Positions 8,592 to 17,023 of a stretch of DNA of 64,000 bases are shown piece by piece. The DNA is from Synergistaceae bacterium (GTDB taxonomy: Bacteria > Synergistota > Synergistia > Synergistales > Aminobacteriaceae). The stretch's first letter is position 1, and the number at the start of each line of letters is the position of its first letter. The stretch covers positions 62,001-126,000 of the forward strand of contig JAHDLC010000007.1 of the NCBI GenBank assembly GCA_018436595.1, given 5' to 3'. Made by a program: the position numbers and the translations under genes. A model generated the notes under the pieces. It searched no databases. It was not told the DNA's origin and worked only from the letters and a program-made list of their open reading frames with translations.

Positions 8592-9340
8592 CGGAGGAGG
8601 ATCCCTTCGAAGGGTTTCGGCGGGGTCCTGGTGGAGAGCCGGAGCTTCTGGTCGTCCACCGAGAGCACCGCCAGGGTCACCGGGAAGGGGAAGTCCCGAA
8701 TGTCCACCACGGGCTGAATGTCGCGTATGGCCTGCCTGACCGCGTCGGTCTGTTCGTCGTGGTTGATCTTCAGTTCCACGTTTTTCAGCCAGAGTTCCTT
8801 GCCATTGCGTATCTCGAGCCCCGTCTTCACCTCCGCCAGGAGAGTGAGCCCGGGGTTTTTCACGTGGTAGTATCCCCTGGCGCCGATGATTCCAGGCTTG
8901 AGGTCCACGGAAATTCTGTTCCAGTCGTTTCCGGCGTACCCGCTGAGGGCCGAGTTGATGTCCTTTTCGAGGATGACCGCCTCGAGATTGCTCCTGAGGA
9001 CGTTTTTGACCACGATGGGGTCCTTCGCCTTCGGGTCCCATTTCGACGGGGGATTCAGCTCGACGAAGGACGCTTCGAGAGCCAGCTTTTCCACCCGGAA
9101 TCCGCCGACGGTAGCTCCCTTCACGAGAAAGTGGATGTTGCGGACATTTCCCTGGTCGTCCGGTTCTTCGTCCATGCGGAGTTCGAGAACCTCGGGGTTC
9201 GTGAGGGAAACGAGAAGGGAAAGGAGCTTTTCTCCATTGGTCCCGGGGGTGAAGCTGCCCCGGAATTCTTTTTTCGGTGCAGCGGGGGAAGAAGTGCTCA
9301 GCAGCAGGATGCACAGCAGCGCGGGCAGTATTTTACGCAC
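8573..9340 (-). CDS. DUF2993 / LmeA-like secreted protein
   Basis: This 255-aa protein has a signal peptide (MRKILPALLCILLLSTSSPA) and then a DUF2993-type domain, a fold seen in LmeA-like phospholipid-binding proteins. The mature part has repeated beta-strand and helix stretches such as VRNIHFLVKGATVGGFRVEKL and LKNVELKINHDEQ. It probably acts in the periplasm or at a membrane surface and may bind lipid, which is inference from the family. It is downstream of ugd on the same strand across a 60-base gap with its own possible promoter, and its end overlaps truD. Confidence 0.7.
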   Translation of the reverse strand: MRKILPALLCILLLSTSSPAAPKKEFRGSFTPGTNGEKLLSLLVSLTNPEVLELRMDEEPDDQGNVRNIHFLVKGATVGGFRVEKLALEASFVELNPPSKWDPKAKDPIVVKNVLRSNLEAVILEKDINSALSGYAGNDWNRISVDLKPGIIGARGYYHVKNPGLTLLAEVKTGLEIRNGKELWLKNVELKINHDEQTDAVRQAIRDIQPVVDIRDFPFPVTLAVLSVDDQKLRLSTRTPPKPFEGILLRYVRGS

Positions 9341-9372
9341 GATAAGTCCCTCCTGTTGGTTGTGGTGTCAAA

Positions 9373-9381
9373 AGTATAGCA
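9373..9381 (-). promoter_or_regulatory. Possible extended -10 promoter for the DUF2993 gene
   Basis: The minus strand reads TGCTATACT here, an extended -10 element (TGN plus TATACT) about 32 bases before the DUF2993 start. No good -35 box is present, which extended -10 promoters tolerate. Confidence 0.4.
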
Positions 9382-9400
9382 CCGTCGGCGGAAGGGGGAG

Positions 9401-10720
9401 TCAGGCCGTTCCGCGCCCGATGGAATAGTAGATGAAACCCTGCCGCTTCATCTCCGCGGGGGAGTACTGGTTCCGGCCATCGAAGATCACCGGGGAAGCG
9501 AGGAGGGTCCGTATCTTTTTGAAATCCGGCTGCTTGTAGATGTCCCATTCCGTCACCAGGACCAGGGCGTCGGCGCCGTTGACCGCGTCGTACTGGTTGT
9601 TGACGTAAAGAACACCCTGAAGGTCTCCAAGGGCTTCCCTGGTTTCGTCCATGGCCTTCGGGTCATGGGCCTGCACCTTTGCCCCGGCGGCCGCCAGGTC
9701 GGCGATGAGGGCCTGGGCGGGGGCCTCCCGGACGTCCGACGTCTTGGGCTTGAAAGAGAGCCCCCAGATGCCGATGGTCTTGCCCTTAAGGCAGCCGAAG
9801 TGCCGGAGGAGCTTTCCGAAGAGGACGTGCTTCTGCCGTTCGTTGACGTCCTCCACGGCCTGAAGGATCTGCATTTCCAGCCCTTCCTTCCGGGCGAATT
9901 CCTTCAGGGCCCGGACGTCCTTCGGGAAGCATGATCCTCCGAAGCCGCACCCGGCGCTGAGGAAGGCGTACCCTATCCTGGCATCGGATCCCATGCCCAT
10001 CCTGACCTTCTCCACGTCGGCGCCGAGCCGCTCGCACACGGCGGAGACCTCGTTCATGAAGGATATCCTGGTGGCGAGCATGGCGTTGGCGGCGTACTTG
10101 GTCATTTCCGACGAACGGATGTCCATGAAAATGACCTTTTCAGGAGGAAGGAAGCTGTAGAGCTCCTTCATGATGTCGGCGGACCGTTCGCAGTCCACAC
10201 CCACCACCACCCTGTCCGGTTCCAGGAAGTCCCGCACTGCGGCGCCTTCCCTGAGGAATTCCGGGTTCGACGCCACGTCGAAGGGGATGTCCTCGCCCCG
10301 CTTCCCGAGCTCCGCGGCCACGGCCTGGCGGACGAAGTCGCAGGTGCTCACCGGGACCGTGGACTTGACCACCACGAGCTTGTACTCCTTCATGGAGCGG
10401 CCGATGGTCTCCGCCACGGATTTGACTGCGGAGAGATCGGCGCTCCCGTCCTCGAGGGAGGGAGTGCCCACGGTGATGAAGCACATGAGGGCGTCGTCCA
10501 GGGCGGATGGAAGATCAGTGGAGAAGGAGAGCCGCCCCGCCTCCAGGTTGTTCCGGATGATCTCCTCGAGGCCCGGTTCGTAAAAGGGAACGGTCCCCCT
10601 GGAGAGAGCCTCGATCTTTTTTGCGTTTGTGTCCACGCAGACCACGTCGTTTCCGAATTTCGCGAGGCAGACGCCGGTCACCAGGCCGACGTAGCCCGTA
10701 CCCACCACGGCGAGCTTCAT
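9401..10720 (-). CDS. ugd: UDP-glucose 6-dehydrogenase
   Basis: Ugd oxidises UDP-glucose to UDP-glucuronate with two NAD+, the first dedicated step to 4-amino-4-deoxy-L-arabinose (L-Ara4N). The N-terminal NAD motif is VVGTGYVGLVTG. The catalytic Cys lies in the conserved segment AGCGFGGSCFPKDVRAL. A C-terminal UDP-binding domain carries GLSFKPKTSDVREAPA. The start ATG (10718-10720) overlaps the arnD stop as ATGA, so the two are translationally coupled. It closes the arn operon, giving it its own supply of UDP-glucuronate. Confidence 0.94.
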   Translation of the reverse strand: MKLAVVGTGYVGLVTGVCLAKFGNDVVCVDTNAKKIEALSRGTVPFYEPGLEEIIRNNLEAGRLSFSTDLPSALDDALMCFITVGTPSLEDGSADLSAVKSVAETIGRSMKEYKLVVVKSTVPVSTCDFVRQAVAAELGKRGEDIPFDVASNPEFLREGAAVRDFLEPDRVVVGVDCERSADIMKELYSFLPPEKVIFMDIRSSEMTKYAANAMLATRISFMNEVSAVCERLGADVEKVRMGMGSDARIGYAFLSAGCGFGGSCFPKDVRALKEFARKEGLEMQILQAVEDVNERQKHVLFGKLLRHFGCLKGKTIGIWGLSFKPKTSDVREAPAQALIADLAAAGAKVQAHDPKAMDETREALGDLQGVLYVNNQYDAVNGADALVLVTEWDIYKQPDFKKIRTLLASPVIFDGRNQYSPAEMKRQGFIYYSIGRGTA

Positions 10721-11643
10721 TCTTTTCCCTCCTCCCGGGCGCACTTCTGGACGGTCACCGTTCCGGACCTTCCGGGAAGCTCTCCGGGAACCACGTCGCA
10801 CACGTGGATGAGGGGGTTCCGGACGGAGATCTCGAAGGCGACGTCGTGGAGCGTTCGGAACGTCACTCTCCTTTCCGCGCAGCGGTCGAGGATCTGCTCG
10901 AGTATGGGGCCCTGGGCCCGGCCCTCCATTTCGGCGTGGATGGTGTGGACGTTGAGCCCGGGCTGGAGCTGGTCGAGATAGAAGTCGACGATCCCGTCCC
11001 CTGGAATGTCTTCACGACCGTAGACTTCGTCCAGGGTCGGCAGGGTGGTGGGAATCTGCAGGGTTTTGAACGTTCTTCCTCCCATGCGGGGTCGGAAGGC
11101 GTAGCCCGATCCGCGGATGTCGCTGCAGTAGTCGAAGCCAAGTTCATCCTGGACCGCCAGACTTGCGGGGGTGACCTGCCACCCGGGGGCGGCGCAGCTT
11201 TTGGGCTTTTGGGAGGCGTAGAGCTCGAAGAGATCCATGGCCTTCAGGAAGTCCTCCCGGATCTGATCCCCGGTGAGGCAGGGAAGCCGGTCCTGCCACT
11301 TCACGTGGTCCCAGCAGTGGATGCCGCAGTCGTGCCCCTCTTCCACCGCCCGGATGAAGTTTCCCGGTTCGGGCTGGACGATGAGGGGCGCCGGAAGGAG
11401 CGTGCCGTAGAGAAGGGTGCGGAATCCGTAGGTGGACGGCGCCTTTGTCCGGAGCATCTTCTTGAGGAATCCTTTGCGGAAGATGCGCCGGATGGCCCTG
11501 CCCGAGTTGTCCGGGCCGAAGGAAAAGAAAAAGGACGCCTTGATCTTCCGGGTCCGGAAGATCTCGAGCAGCCTCGGGACTCCCTCCCGGTACCCTTTGA
11601 GAGTATCCACGTCCGTCTTGAGAACCAGAATGGTCTCCGTCAT
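10717..11643 (-). CDS. arnD: ArnD-like undecaprenyl-phosphate-formylaminoarabinose deformylase
   Basis: ArnD removes the formyl group from undecaprenyl phosphate-linked formyl-Ara4N at the inner membrane. This 308-aa protein has the NodB/polysaccharide deacetylase fold with ArnD-specific segments: LKTDVDTLKGYREGVPRLLE at the N-terminus, FFFSFGPDNSGRAIRR, GIHCWDHVKWQDR with metal-ligand His residues, CAAPGWQVTP, QIPTTLPTLDEVYGR and VHTIHAEMEG. It lies between arnA(decarboxylase), 12 bases away, and ugd (ATGA overlap). The motifs match ArnD rather than general chitooligosaccharide deacetylases. Confidence 0.92.
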   Translation of the reverse strand: MTETILVLKTDVDTLKGYREGVPRLLEIFRTRKIKASFFFSFGPDNSGRAIRRIFRKGFLKKMLRTKAPSTYGFRTLLYGTLLPAPLIVQPEPGNFIRAVEEGHDCGIHCWDHVKWQDRLPCLTGDQIREDFLKAMDLFELYASQKPKSCAAPGWQVTPASLAVQDELGFDYCSDIRGSGYAFRPRMGGRTFKTLQIPTTLPTLDEVYGREDIPGDGIVDFYLDQLQPGLNVHTIHAEMEGRAQGPILEQILDRCAERRVTFRTLHDVAFEISVRNPLIHVCDVVPGELPGRSGTVTVQKCAREEGKE

Positions 11644-11655
11644 TGAATATCCCTC

Positions 11656-12666
11656 CTACCCTTCGACGTAGCTGAGGATGGTTTTCTCCACGGCCTCCCG
11701 GAGGGGGATTTTCGGTGCCCAGCCCAGGGCCCTGCCTATGGCCTCGATGGAGGGAATCCTGTTCTGCATGTCGTCGTAGCCGTTCCCGTAGTACTGCTCC
11801 GCCGGCATGACGGTGACCTGCGCGTTTTCCGCGGCTTCACGGAAGGAGGGGATCTCCTTCATGATGTCGATGACAAGGTGGGCCAGTTCTTTTATGGATG
11901 CGTTGTTGCCCGGGTTGCCGATGTTGAAGATTTTTCCGCTGCCGGCCTCTTCATTGGCCAGAATGGCAAGGAGGGCGTCGATGCCGTCGGAGACGTAGGT
12001 GAAGCTCCGGTGCTGTTCGCCTCCGTTGACGAGGGTAATGGGACGGCCGGAGAGAATGTCGAAGACCATCTGGGTGATGGACCTGGCGGTCCTCTCCTCG
12101 GCGTCCCTGAAGGTGTCGAGCCTGGGGCCGATCCAGTTGAAGGGCCGGAAGAGGGTGTACCGGAGACCCCTTTCCTGGCCGTAGGCGGCTATGACCCTGT
12201 CCATCATTTGTTTGCCGCAGCTGTAGATCCAGCGCATCTTGCAGATGGGGCCCACGATGAGGGGGCTTTCGTCTTCCTTGAGGACGGTGTCGCTGCTCAT
12301 GCCGTAGACTTCGGAGGTGGAGGGGAAGATGACCCGCTTCCCGGCGTCGGCGCACATGCGGACGATCTTCAGGTTCTGTTCGAAATCGAGCTCGAAGGTC
12401 CAGAGGGGCTTGCTGAGGTAGTAGGCCGGCTTGGCGATTCCCGCGAGGGGGAGGACCGCGTCGCTTTCGGCTATGGCTTTCCGCATCCAGTCGTCGGCGG
12501 TGAAGATGTCCCCCTGGGTGAAGGAGAAGTTCGGGTGTCCTTCATGTTTTTCGAGGTTCATTCCTGAAAGGTCGAAGGCGTTCACCTTCCAGTCCGTTGT
12601 GTTCAGAACGCCTTCGATGAGGTGGGATCCGATGAAGCCGTTGGCCCCGAGAATCAGTATGTTCAC
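11656..12666 (-). CDS. arnA: ArnA-type UDP-glucuronate decarboxylase (stand-alone)
   Basis: This 336-aa protein matches the C-terminal half of E. coli ArnA, which oxidatively decarboxylates UDP-glucuronate to UDP-4-keto-arabinose. The NAD motif is LILGANGFIGSHL. The short-chain dehydrogenase Tyr/Lys pair is present (YSCGK). The ArnA-specific residues are also kept: Ser/Glu in STSEVYGM and the Arg in NRIPSIEAIG. The start is GTG 12666, eight bases after GGGAGG; longer readings upstream are non-coding. In E. coli the formyltransferase is fused to this enzyme, whereas here it is a separate upstream gene across a 143-base gap. Confidence 0.9.
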   Translation of the reverse strand: MNILILGANGFIGSHLIEGVLNTTDWKVNAFDLSGMNLEKHEGHPNFSFTQGDIFTADDWMRKAIAESDAVLPLAGIAKPAYYLSKPLWTFELDFEQNLKIVRMCADAGKRVIFPSTSEVYGMSSDTVLKEDESPLIVGPICKMRWIYSCGKQMMDRVIAAYGQERGLRYTLFRPFNWIGPRLDTFRDAEERTARSITQMVFDILSGRPITLVNGGEQHRSFTYVSDGIDALLAILANEEAGSGKIFNIGNPGNNASIKELAHLVIDIMKEIPSFREAAENAQVTVMPAEQYYGNGYDDMQNRIPSIEAIGRALGWAPKIPLREAVEKTILSYVEG

Positions 12667-12809
12667 TTTTGAAACCTCCCAACGCTGTTCTTTCGTTCCT
12701 TGAACGAAGGGCGCACTGCGCCCCGTGAAGTATATCACGTTCACCCGCCCGCAGGGACAGGGGGGCGGCACTTCCATAATCCAGGAGGGGCAGGACGGGG
12801 TCTCTCCGG
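12667..12809 (-). promoter_or_regulatory. Spacer between the two arnA genes with possible extended -10 element
   Basis: This 143-base gap lies between the formyltransferase and decarboxylase genes. The minus strand carries TGATATACT (12729-12737), an extended -10 form. Nearer the gene are two short hairpins in the would-be 5' leader: a palindromic GGGCGCACTGCGCCC (12709-12723) and a stem around TTCGTTC/GAACGAA (12692-12708). Together they suggest a separate internal promoter, but no -35 box is convincing. Confidence 0.4.
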
Positions 12810-13730
12810 CTATTCCAGCAGGGAGCCCTTGCCGATAGTTTTTCCGAGGGTCCCCCCGTCTTCTTCCGGTTCCCCCTCGACCTGTGCGCGGAGGATCCGG
12901 AGGCAGCCCGTTCCGGCCTTCACCCTCAGGGGTGAAGGTGAGAGGACCGTGCCCGGGGGCGAGCCGTCGACGGGGCACTCCTCCGGCAGGGCGTTCCAGA
13001 TGAAGAGCTTCTTCCCCTCCCGGAAGGCGAAGGCCCCCGGAAAGGGATGGGTCACGGCCCGGACGAGGTTGTAAATCTCCGTGGCGTCAAGGCTCCAGTC
13101 GATCTTCCCGTCGGCGGGGGTCCGCCGTCCGAAGAGGGTGGCTTCCTCCTCATTCTGGGGGATGCGGGCCGCCCTTCCGGCGGCGATGGCGTCAAGATTG
13201 CGGGCGATCAGGAGCCTGGCTGCCCCGGCGACTTTCTTTCCCACGTCGAAGGCGGTGTCCTCGAAGAGAATGGGAACCCGTTCCCGGTCGACCATGTCCC
13301 CGGCGTCGGCCCGCCTGACCATCCGGTGGAGGGTGGCCCCCGTCTCGTGCTCCCCCTTGAGGACGGCCCAGTTGATGCAGGCCCTTCCCCTGTACCTGGG
13401 AAGAAGGGAGCCGTGCATGTTGAAGGCCCCGAGGGGGGGGATCCGCAGGAACCGTTCCGGGATCATGGACCTGTAATAAAAGGAGAAGATCACATCGGGG
13501 CGGAGAGAGAGGAGAAGCTCGTATTCATCGTTCCCCAGGGAGACGGGAGTATGGACCGGAATTCCCGCCTCACGGCCCAGCTTCGCCACGGAGGGGAACC
13601 AGATCTCTTCGCCGGGGTCGTCCTCGTAGGTGAAGAGGGCCTCCACCGTCACGCCCCGGCGGAGCAGCTCCTCCAGGCATACGTACCCCACTTCGCTGTA
13701 GGCGAAGACTGCCGCCCGGAGATCAGTCAT
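12810..13730 (-). CDS. ArnA-type UDP-L-Ara4N formyltransferase (stand-alone)
   Basis: This 306-aa protein matches the N-terminal formyltransferase half of ArnA, which transfers a formyl group from N10-formyltetrahydrofolate to UDP-L-Ara4N. The catalytic triad of the family is present: Asn104 and His106 in AFNMHGSLLP and Asp142 in RADAGDMV. The loop PRYRGRACINWAV is typical of ArnA rather than of Met-tRNA formyltransferase. The C-terminal domain (ITE-like TPADGKIDWSLDATEIYNLVRA) is complete. Its start overlaps the arnC end by eight bases, so the two are coupled. Confidence 0.9.
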   Translation of the reverse strand: MTDLRAAVFAYSEVGYVCLEELLRRGVTVEALFTYEDDPGEEIWFPSVAKLGREAGIPVHTPVSLGNDEYELLLSLRPDVIFSFYYRSMIPERFLRIPPLGAFNMHGSLLPRYRGRACINWAVLKGEHETGATLHRMVRRADAGDMVDRERVPILFEDTAFDVGKKVAGAARLLIARNLDAIAAGRAARIPQNEEEATLFGRRTPADGKIDWSLDATEIYNLVRAVTHPFPGAFAFREGKKLFIWNALPEECPVDGSPPGTVLSPSPLRVKAGTGCLRILRAQVEGEPEEDGGTLGKTIGKGSLLE

Positions 13731-14661
13731 GGTCCCATTCCCGCCGGATGACGTACCGGGGCCGCTTGCGCACCTCGGAGTAGATCCGGCCGATGTATTC
13801 GCCTATGATTCCCACGCAGGACATAGTGATGCCCATAAGGAAGAAGTTGATGTTCAGCAGGGTGAATACCCCTTCCGCCTCGGGGCCCACGATGAGGCGG
13901 CGGAGGAGAAGGAAGAGGACGAAGAGGAAGCTCAGGACCGACACGGCCATGCCGATCATGGTCACCGCCTGGAGAGGAAAGAGGGAGAACCCCGTCATGA
14001 GGTCGAAATTGAGGCGGATGAGCCGGAAAAAACTGTACTTCGACGTGCCGTGCTCCCTCTCGTTGTGCCCCACGGGGATCTCCACGGGATTGACCGCGAA
14101 CTTCTGGGCCAGGGCGGGGATGAAGGTGGTGCTCTCGCAGCTCTGGTTGATGATGTTGACGATGTCCCGCCTGTACCCCCTGAGCATGCAGCCGTAATCG
14201 TTCAGACGGAGACCGGTGATCCTGTTGGTGATGGAATTGACGATCCTGGACGCCATCTTGCGGAATTTCGGGTCCTGCCTGTTCTGCCTGACCGTCCCCA
14301 CCACGTCGTGCCCCTCGTCGATCTTCGCCACGATCCGGGGGATTTCCTCCGGGGGGTTCTGAAGGTCGGCGTCGAGGGTGATGATGATATCCCCACGGGA
14401 GTGGTCGAATCCGGCCATGATGGCCATGTGCTGGCCGAAATTTCCGTTGAAGTCGATGATCCGGACGGTCTTCGGGTTCGCTTTGTAAAATTCGTAGAGC
14501 ATCTGGAGGGACCTGTCCCTGCTGCCGTCGTTCACGAAGATGATTTCATGGGGACGGTTCATTCCCTCAAGGGCCGCCCGAAGGCGGGGAAAAAGATGGG
14601 GAAGGCATTCTTCCTCGTTGTAGACCGGTATGACCACTGAAACGAGGCCTGGTTCTTGCAT
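13723..14661 (-). CDS. arnC: ArnC-like undecaprenyl-phosphate glycosyltransferase
   Basis: ArnC joins formyl-Ara4N from its UDP sugar to undecaprenyl phosphate on the cytoplasmic face of the inner membrane. The N-terminal GT2 domain has VSVVIPVYNEEECLPHL, FVNDGSRDRS and the metal-binding ITLDADLQNPPEE. Two transmembrane helices follow at about 225-280 (MIGMAVSVLSFLFVLFLLL and NINFFLMGITMSCVGIIGEY). The end IGRIYSEVRKRPRYVI is typical of the ArnC/DPM family. On sequence alone a related Und-P glycosyltransferase (GtrB-like) is possible, but the position between arnT and the arnA genes supports ArnC. Confidence 0.88.
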   Translation of the reverse strand: MQEPGLVSVVIPVYNEEECLPHLFPRLRAALEGMNRPHEIIFVNDGSRDRSLQMLYEFYKANPKTVRIIDFNGNFGQHMAIMAGFDHSRGDIIITLDADLQNPPEEIPRIVAKIDEGHDVVGTVRQNRQDPKFRKMASRIVNSITNRITGLRLNDYGCMLRGYRRDIVNIINQSCESTTFIPALAQKFAVNPVEIPVGHNEREHGTSKYSFFRLIRLNFDLMTGFSLFPLQAVTMIGMAVSVLSFLFVLFLLLRRLIVGPEAEGVFTLLNINFFLMGITMSCVGIIGEYIGRIYSEVRKRPRYVIRREWDHD

Positions 14662-14755
14662 GGCGGCACATCTCCTTTTCCGGGGACTGCATCCCCGCAG
14701 TACGGGATTGAATCGTCAGGCGGCAGGGCCGCCGAAATATCGGGTGACAGCCGTT

Positions 14756-16408
14756 TTACCGGCGGTTGACGAGGACGACCCTCTTCTCCGTTTTCAGGGC
14801 AACGGATGAGATGTGGGGGTCAAGCAGGGCCAGGATTTTTTCCATGTGCCCGTCATTGATGATCAGGATGACCCTCCTGTCTCCGTTCCAGAGTTCCTTG
14901 AGCTGCTCCTCTCCGATGAACCAGAAGGGGTCCTGTTCCTGTTTCGCCCCGAACTCGAGCTCCCCGAGGTAATTGACGAGGACAATGCGCTGCTTCAGGT
15001 AGAAGGGAAGTCCCTGGTCGTAGTTGCCGTACTGGGCGATCACGTCGCCGGGGCGGCGGAGTTCCGCCACCGCTCCGGCGAGCTCTCTTGCGGAGAGCAG
15101 GCCGTCATAAAGGGAAAACACCCTCTTGAATGAAAACATGACGAGGAAGGACAGCAGGCAGAGAGAAACCGCCAGGAGACGGAATCGCCTTTTCCGGAAG
15201 AAATACCATCCGGCCGTGGTGAAGGCTGAAAGGGCCGCCGCCACCGGAAGGGAATAAGGCAGAAGTTTCCCGGCGGAGATGCGGCTGTTGAAGAAGGGGT
15301 ACACCAGCAGGGCCAGGATGAAGGGAATGAGGAGAATGGAGTTCCAGAGAAGAAATCTTTTCATTCCCTTCCCGTTTTCTTCTGACACGGTGCGGTGGAG
15401 CAGCCTCCCCATGAGGACCGCGAGGGGCGGGAAGACGGGGATGATATAGGGGATGAGCTTGGAGCTCGACAGGGAGAAAAAGAGAAAGATAACGGCGAAC
15501 CAGAGAAACAGGAAAAGTTCTTCCCGCCGTTCTTTTCCGAAGGAACGGAGCGGCGAAGGGACTGCGGACCTCAGGGCTCCTGGCAGCAGGCCGGTCCAGG
15601 GGAAGAGTCCGAGCAGCAGGATGGGGATAAAGAACCAGGCGGGTTCGTAGCGCCCGTGCATCTTTGTCGCGTACCTGAGAAAATGTTCCTGGATAAAGAA
15701 AAAATAGAAGAAATCGCCGTTCACCAGGCAGACCGCGATGAACCAGGGCAGGGAAAGGACGGCGAAAAGAATGATGCCGGGAAGATAGAGGGCGGACCGG
15801 ACAATGTCCCACCGCCTGGTGAAGATCATGTACCAGAAAATGATCCCGCCGGGGAGGACGATGCCGATCAGGCCCTTGGTAAGGAGGGCGAGGGCCGCTC
15901 CCGCGTAGAAAAGCAGGTAGAACCGCCTGTTTTTTTCCAGCCCGAACCAGAACCCCGTCATGGAAACCGTGATGAAGAACGAGAGGGGCATGTCGGTGAT
16001 GTTGATCTGGGAAACGGCGAAATAAACGAGGCATGTGGCCAGGATGCCCGATGAATACAGGGCTGTTTCCCGGCCGAACATGGATCTGGCGAGGAAAAAC
16101 GTGGAGAGGATCCCTCCAAGAGCGAGGAGAGCGGGCCAGAACCGCCCGGAGAACTCGTTCTCTCCGAAAGCGGACTGGGCGGCGGCTGTCAGCCAGTAAT
16201 GAAGCACCGGCTTCTCGAAGTACTTGATGTAGTTGAGCTTCGGGGTGATGAAATCCCCTGTCTCGCGCATTTCCCTCGGGATTTCGGAGTAGCGTCCCTC
16301 GTCGGGCTCGAGGAGTCCGTGGCTTCCGAGGCCCCAGAAGTAAAGAGTGACGGACAGAAGAACGAGAAGCAGCAGTTTCAGGGCGGTGCCGGGGCGGGAG
16401 AAATTCAT
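14756..16408 (-). CDS. arnT: ArnT-like lipid A aminoarabinose transferase
   Basis: ArnT is a GT-C (GT83/PMT-related) membrane glycosyltransferase that moves L-Ara4N from undecaprenyl phosphate to lipid A phosphates in the periplasmic leaflet, lowering the negative charge that polymyxin-type peptides bind. The 550-aa protein has about a dozen hydrophobic helices. The first periplasmic loop holds GLLEPDEGRYSEIPREM, with the Asp-Glu pair characteristic of this fold, and KYFEKPVLHYWL follows. A soluble C-terminal part comes after residue 430. The start ATG follows GGAAGG by eight bases. It is first in the arn operon, 94 bases ahead of arnC. Confidence 0.88.
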   Translation of the reverse strand: MNFSRPGTALKLLLLVLLSVTLYFWGLGSHGLLEPDEGRYSEIPREMRETGDFITPKLNYIKYFEKPVLHYWLTAAAQSAFGENEFSGRFWPALLALGGILSTFFLARSMFGRETALYSSGILATCLVYFAVSQINITDMPLSFFITVSMTGFWFGLEKNRRFYLLFYAGAALALLTKGLIGIVLPGGIIFWYMIFTRRWDIVRSALYLPGIILFAVLSLPWFIAVCLVNGDFFYFFFIQEHFLRYATKMHGRYEPAWFFIPILLLGLFPWTGLLPGALRSAVPSPLRSFGKERREELFLFLWFAVIFLFFSLSSSKLIPYIIPVFPPLAVLMGRLLHRTVSEENGKGMKRFLLWNSILLIPFILALLVYPFFNSRISAGKLLPYSLPVAAALSAFTTAGWYFFRKRRFRLLAVSLCLLSFLVMFSFKRVFSLYDGLLSARELAGAVAELRRPGDVIAQYGNYDQGLPFYLKQRIVLVNYLGELEFGAKQEQDPFWFIGEEQLKELWNGDRRVILIINDGHMEKILALLDPHISSVALKTEKRVVLVNRR

Positions 16409-16524
16409 CGTACCATCCTTCCGGAAATTAGTTGAGACCGTGAATTTTACAATTTTACATGATACCCTTCCCGATGTGGAAGAATTCTGCAGGAACTCTT
16501 CCCGTTTTTGGAAGCATCATGGAG

Positions 16525-16530
16525 TATAAT
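16525..16530 (+). promoter_or_regulatory. Consensus -10 box upstream of the SMR gene
   Basis: A perfect TATAAT lies 32 bases before the likely start of the SMR-type gene. The -35 region is poor, so this is a candidate only. The whole arnT/SMR divergent spacer (16409-16561) is AT-rich and holds a repeated TTTTACA motif near 16445-16460. Confidence 0.4.
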
Positions 16531-16561
16531 CCTTCAATGCACCCGAAAGCGAGGTATGTCC

Positions 16562-16933
16562 ATGGACAGGCTCACATTTTTTCTCCTCGCCGGATCGGCG
16601 GTCTTCAACGCCTCGGCGAACACTCTCATGAAGCTGGCCTTCGGCCATCAGAAGGATCTGCTTGACAGCGGGGCGGTGAACGCGGTGCTCCGGATCGTCC
16701 TCAATCCCTGGGCCGTGGCCGGGGTGGGCTGTTTCGGCATCTCTTTCGTCTTTCTCAGCGCGGCGCTGACGAGGACCGATCTCTCCCTGGCCTATCCATT
16801 CATGGCAGGTCTGGTCTTCCTGCTGGTCCTGGCCGTTTCCGTGCTCTTTTTTTCGGAACAGGTCACCCTCTGGCGCCTTGCCGGCGTGGCGGCCATTCTG
16901 GCGGGAATCTGGATCATTTCGGTAAAAGGCTGA
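16562..16933 (+). CDS. SMR/EamA-type small membrane transporter, possible ArnE/ArnF role
   Basis: This 123-aa protein has four hydrophobic helices (FFLLAGSAVFNASANTLMKLAF, VAGVGCFGISFVFLSAAL, LAYPFMAGLVFLLVLAVSVLFF and LWRLAGVAAILAGIWIIS) and the small multidrug resistance fold. ArnE and ArnF are such proteins and flip undecaprenyl-phosphate-Ara4N across the inner membrane. The divergent position next to arnT suggests the same job here, possibly as a homodimer, but this is inference. I place the start at ATG 16562, seven bases after GAGG; ATG 16556 is too close to the ribosome site. A polyamine or drug exporter is the alternative. Confidence 0.7.
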   Translation: MDRLTFFLLAGSAVFNASANTLMKLAFGHQKDLLDSGAVNAVLRIVLNPWAVAGVGCFGISFVFLSAALTRTDLSLAYPFMAGLVFLLVLAVSVLFFSEQVTLWRLAGVAAILAGIWIISVKG

Positions 16934-17023
16934 CCCGGAGCAGGCTGAAGGCAGAGGTTCCCCCCGCATTATACGGGCAGTGAAAACGAGAATGCACCAA
17001 GGAGAAAGGAGAGAATTTAGCAG

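Noticed and set aside
7932-9314. A 460-codon minus-strand frame spanning truD and the DUF2993 gene
   Set aside because: It crosses two well-supported genes, is Arg/Pro/Gly-rich and shows no domain.
12667-12978. A long N-terminal extension of the ArnA decarboxylase
   Set aside because: The extension is Pro/Arg-rich and unlike ArnA; GGGAGG sits correctly before GTG 12666.
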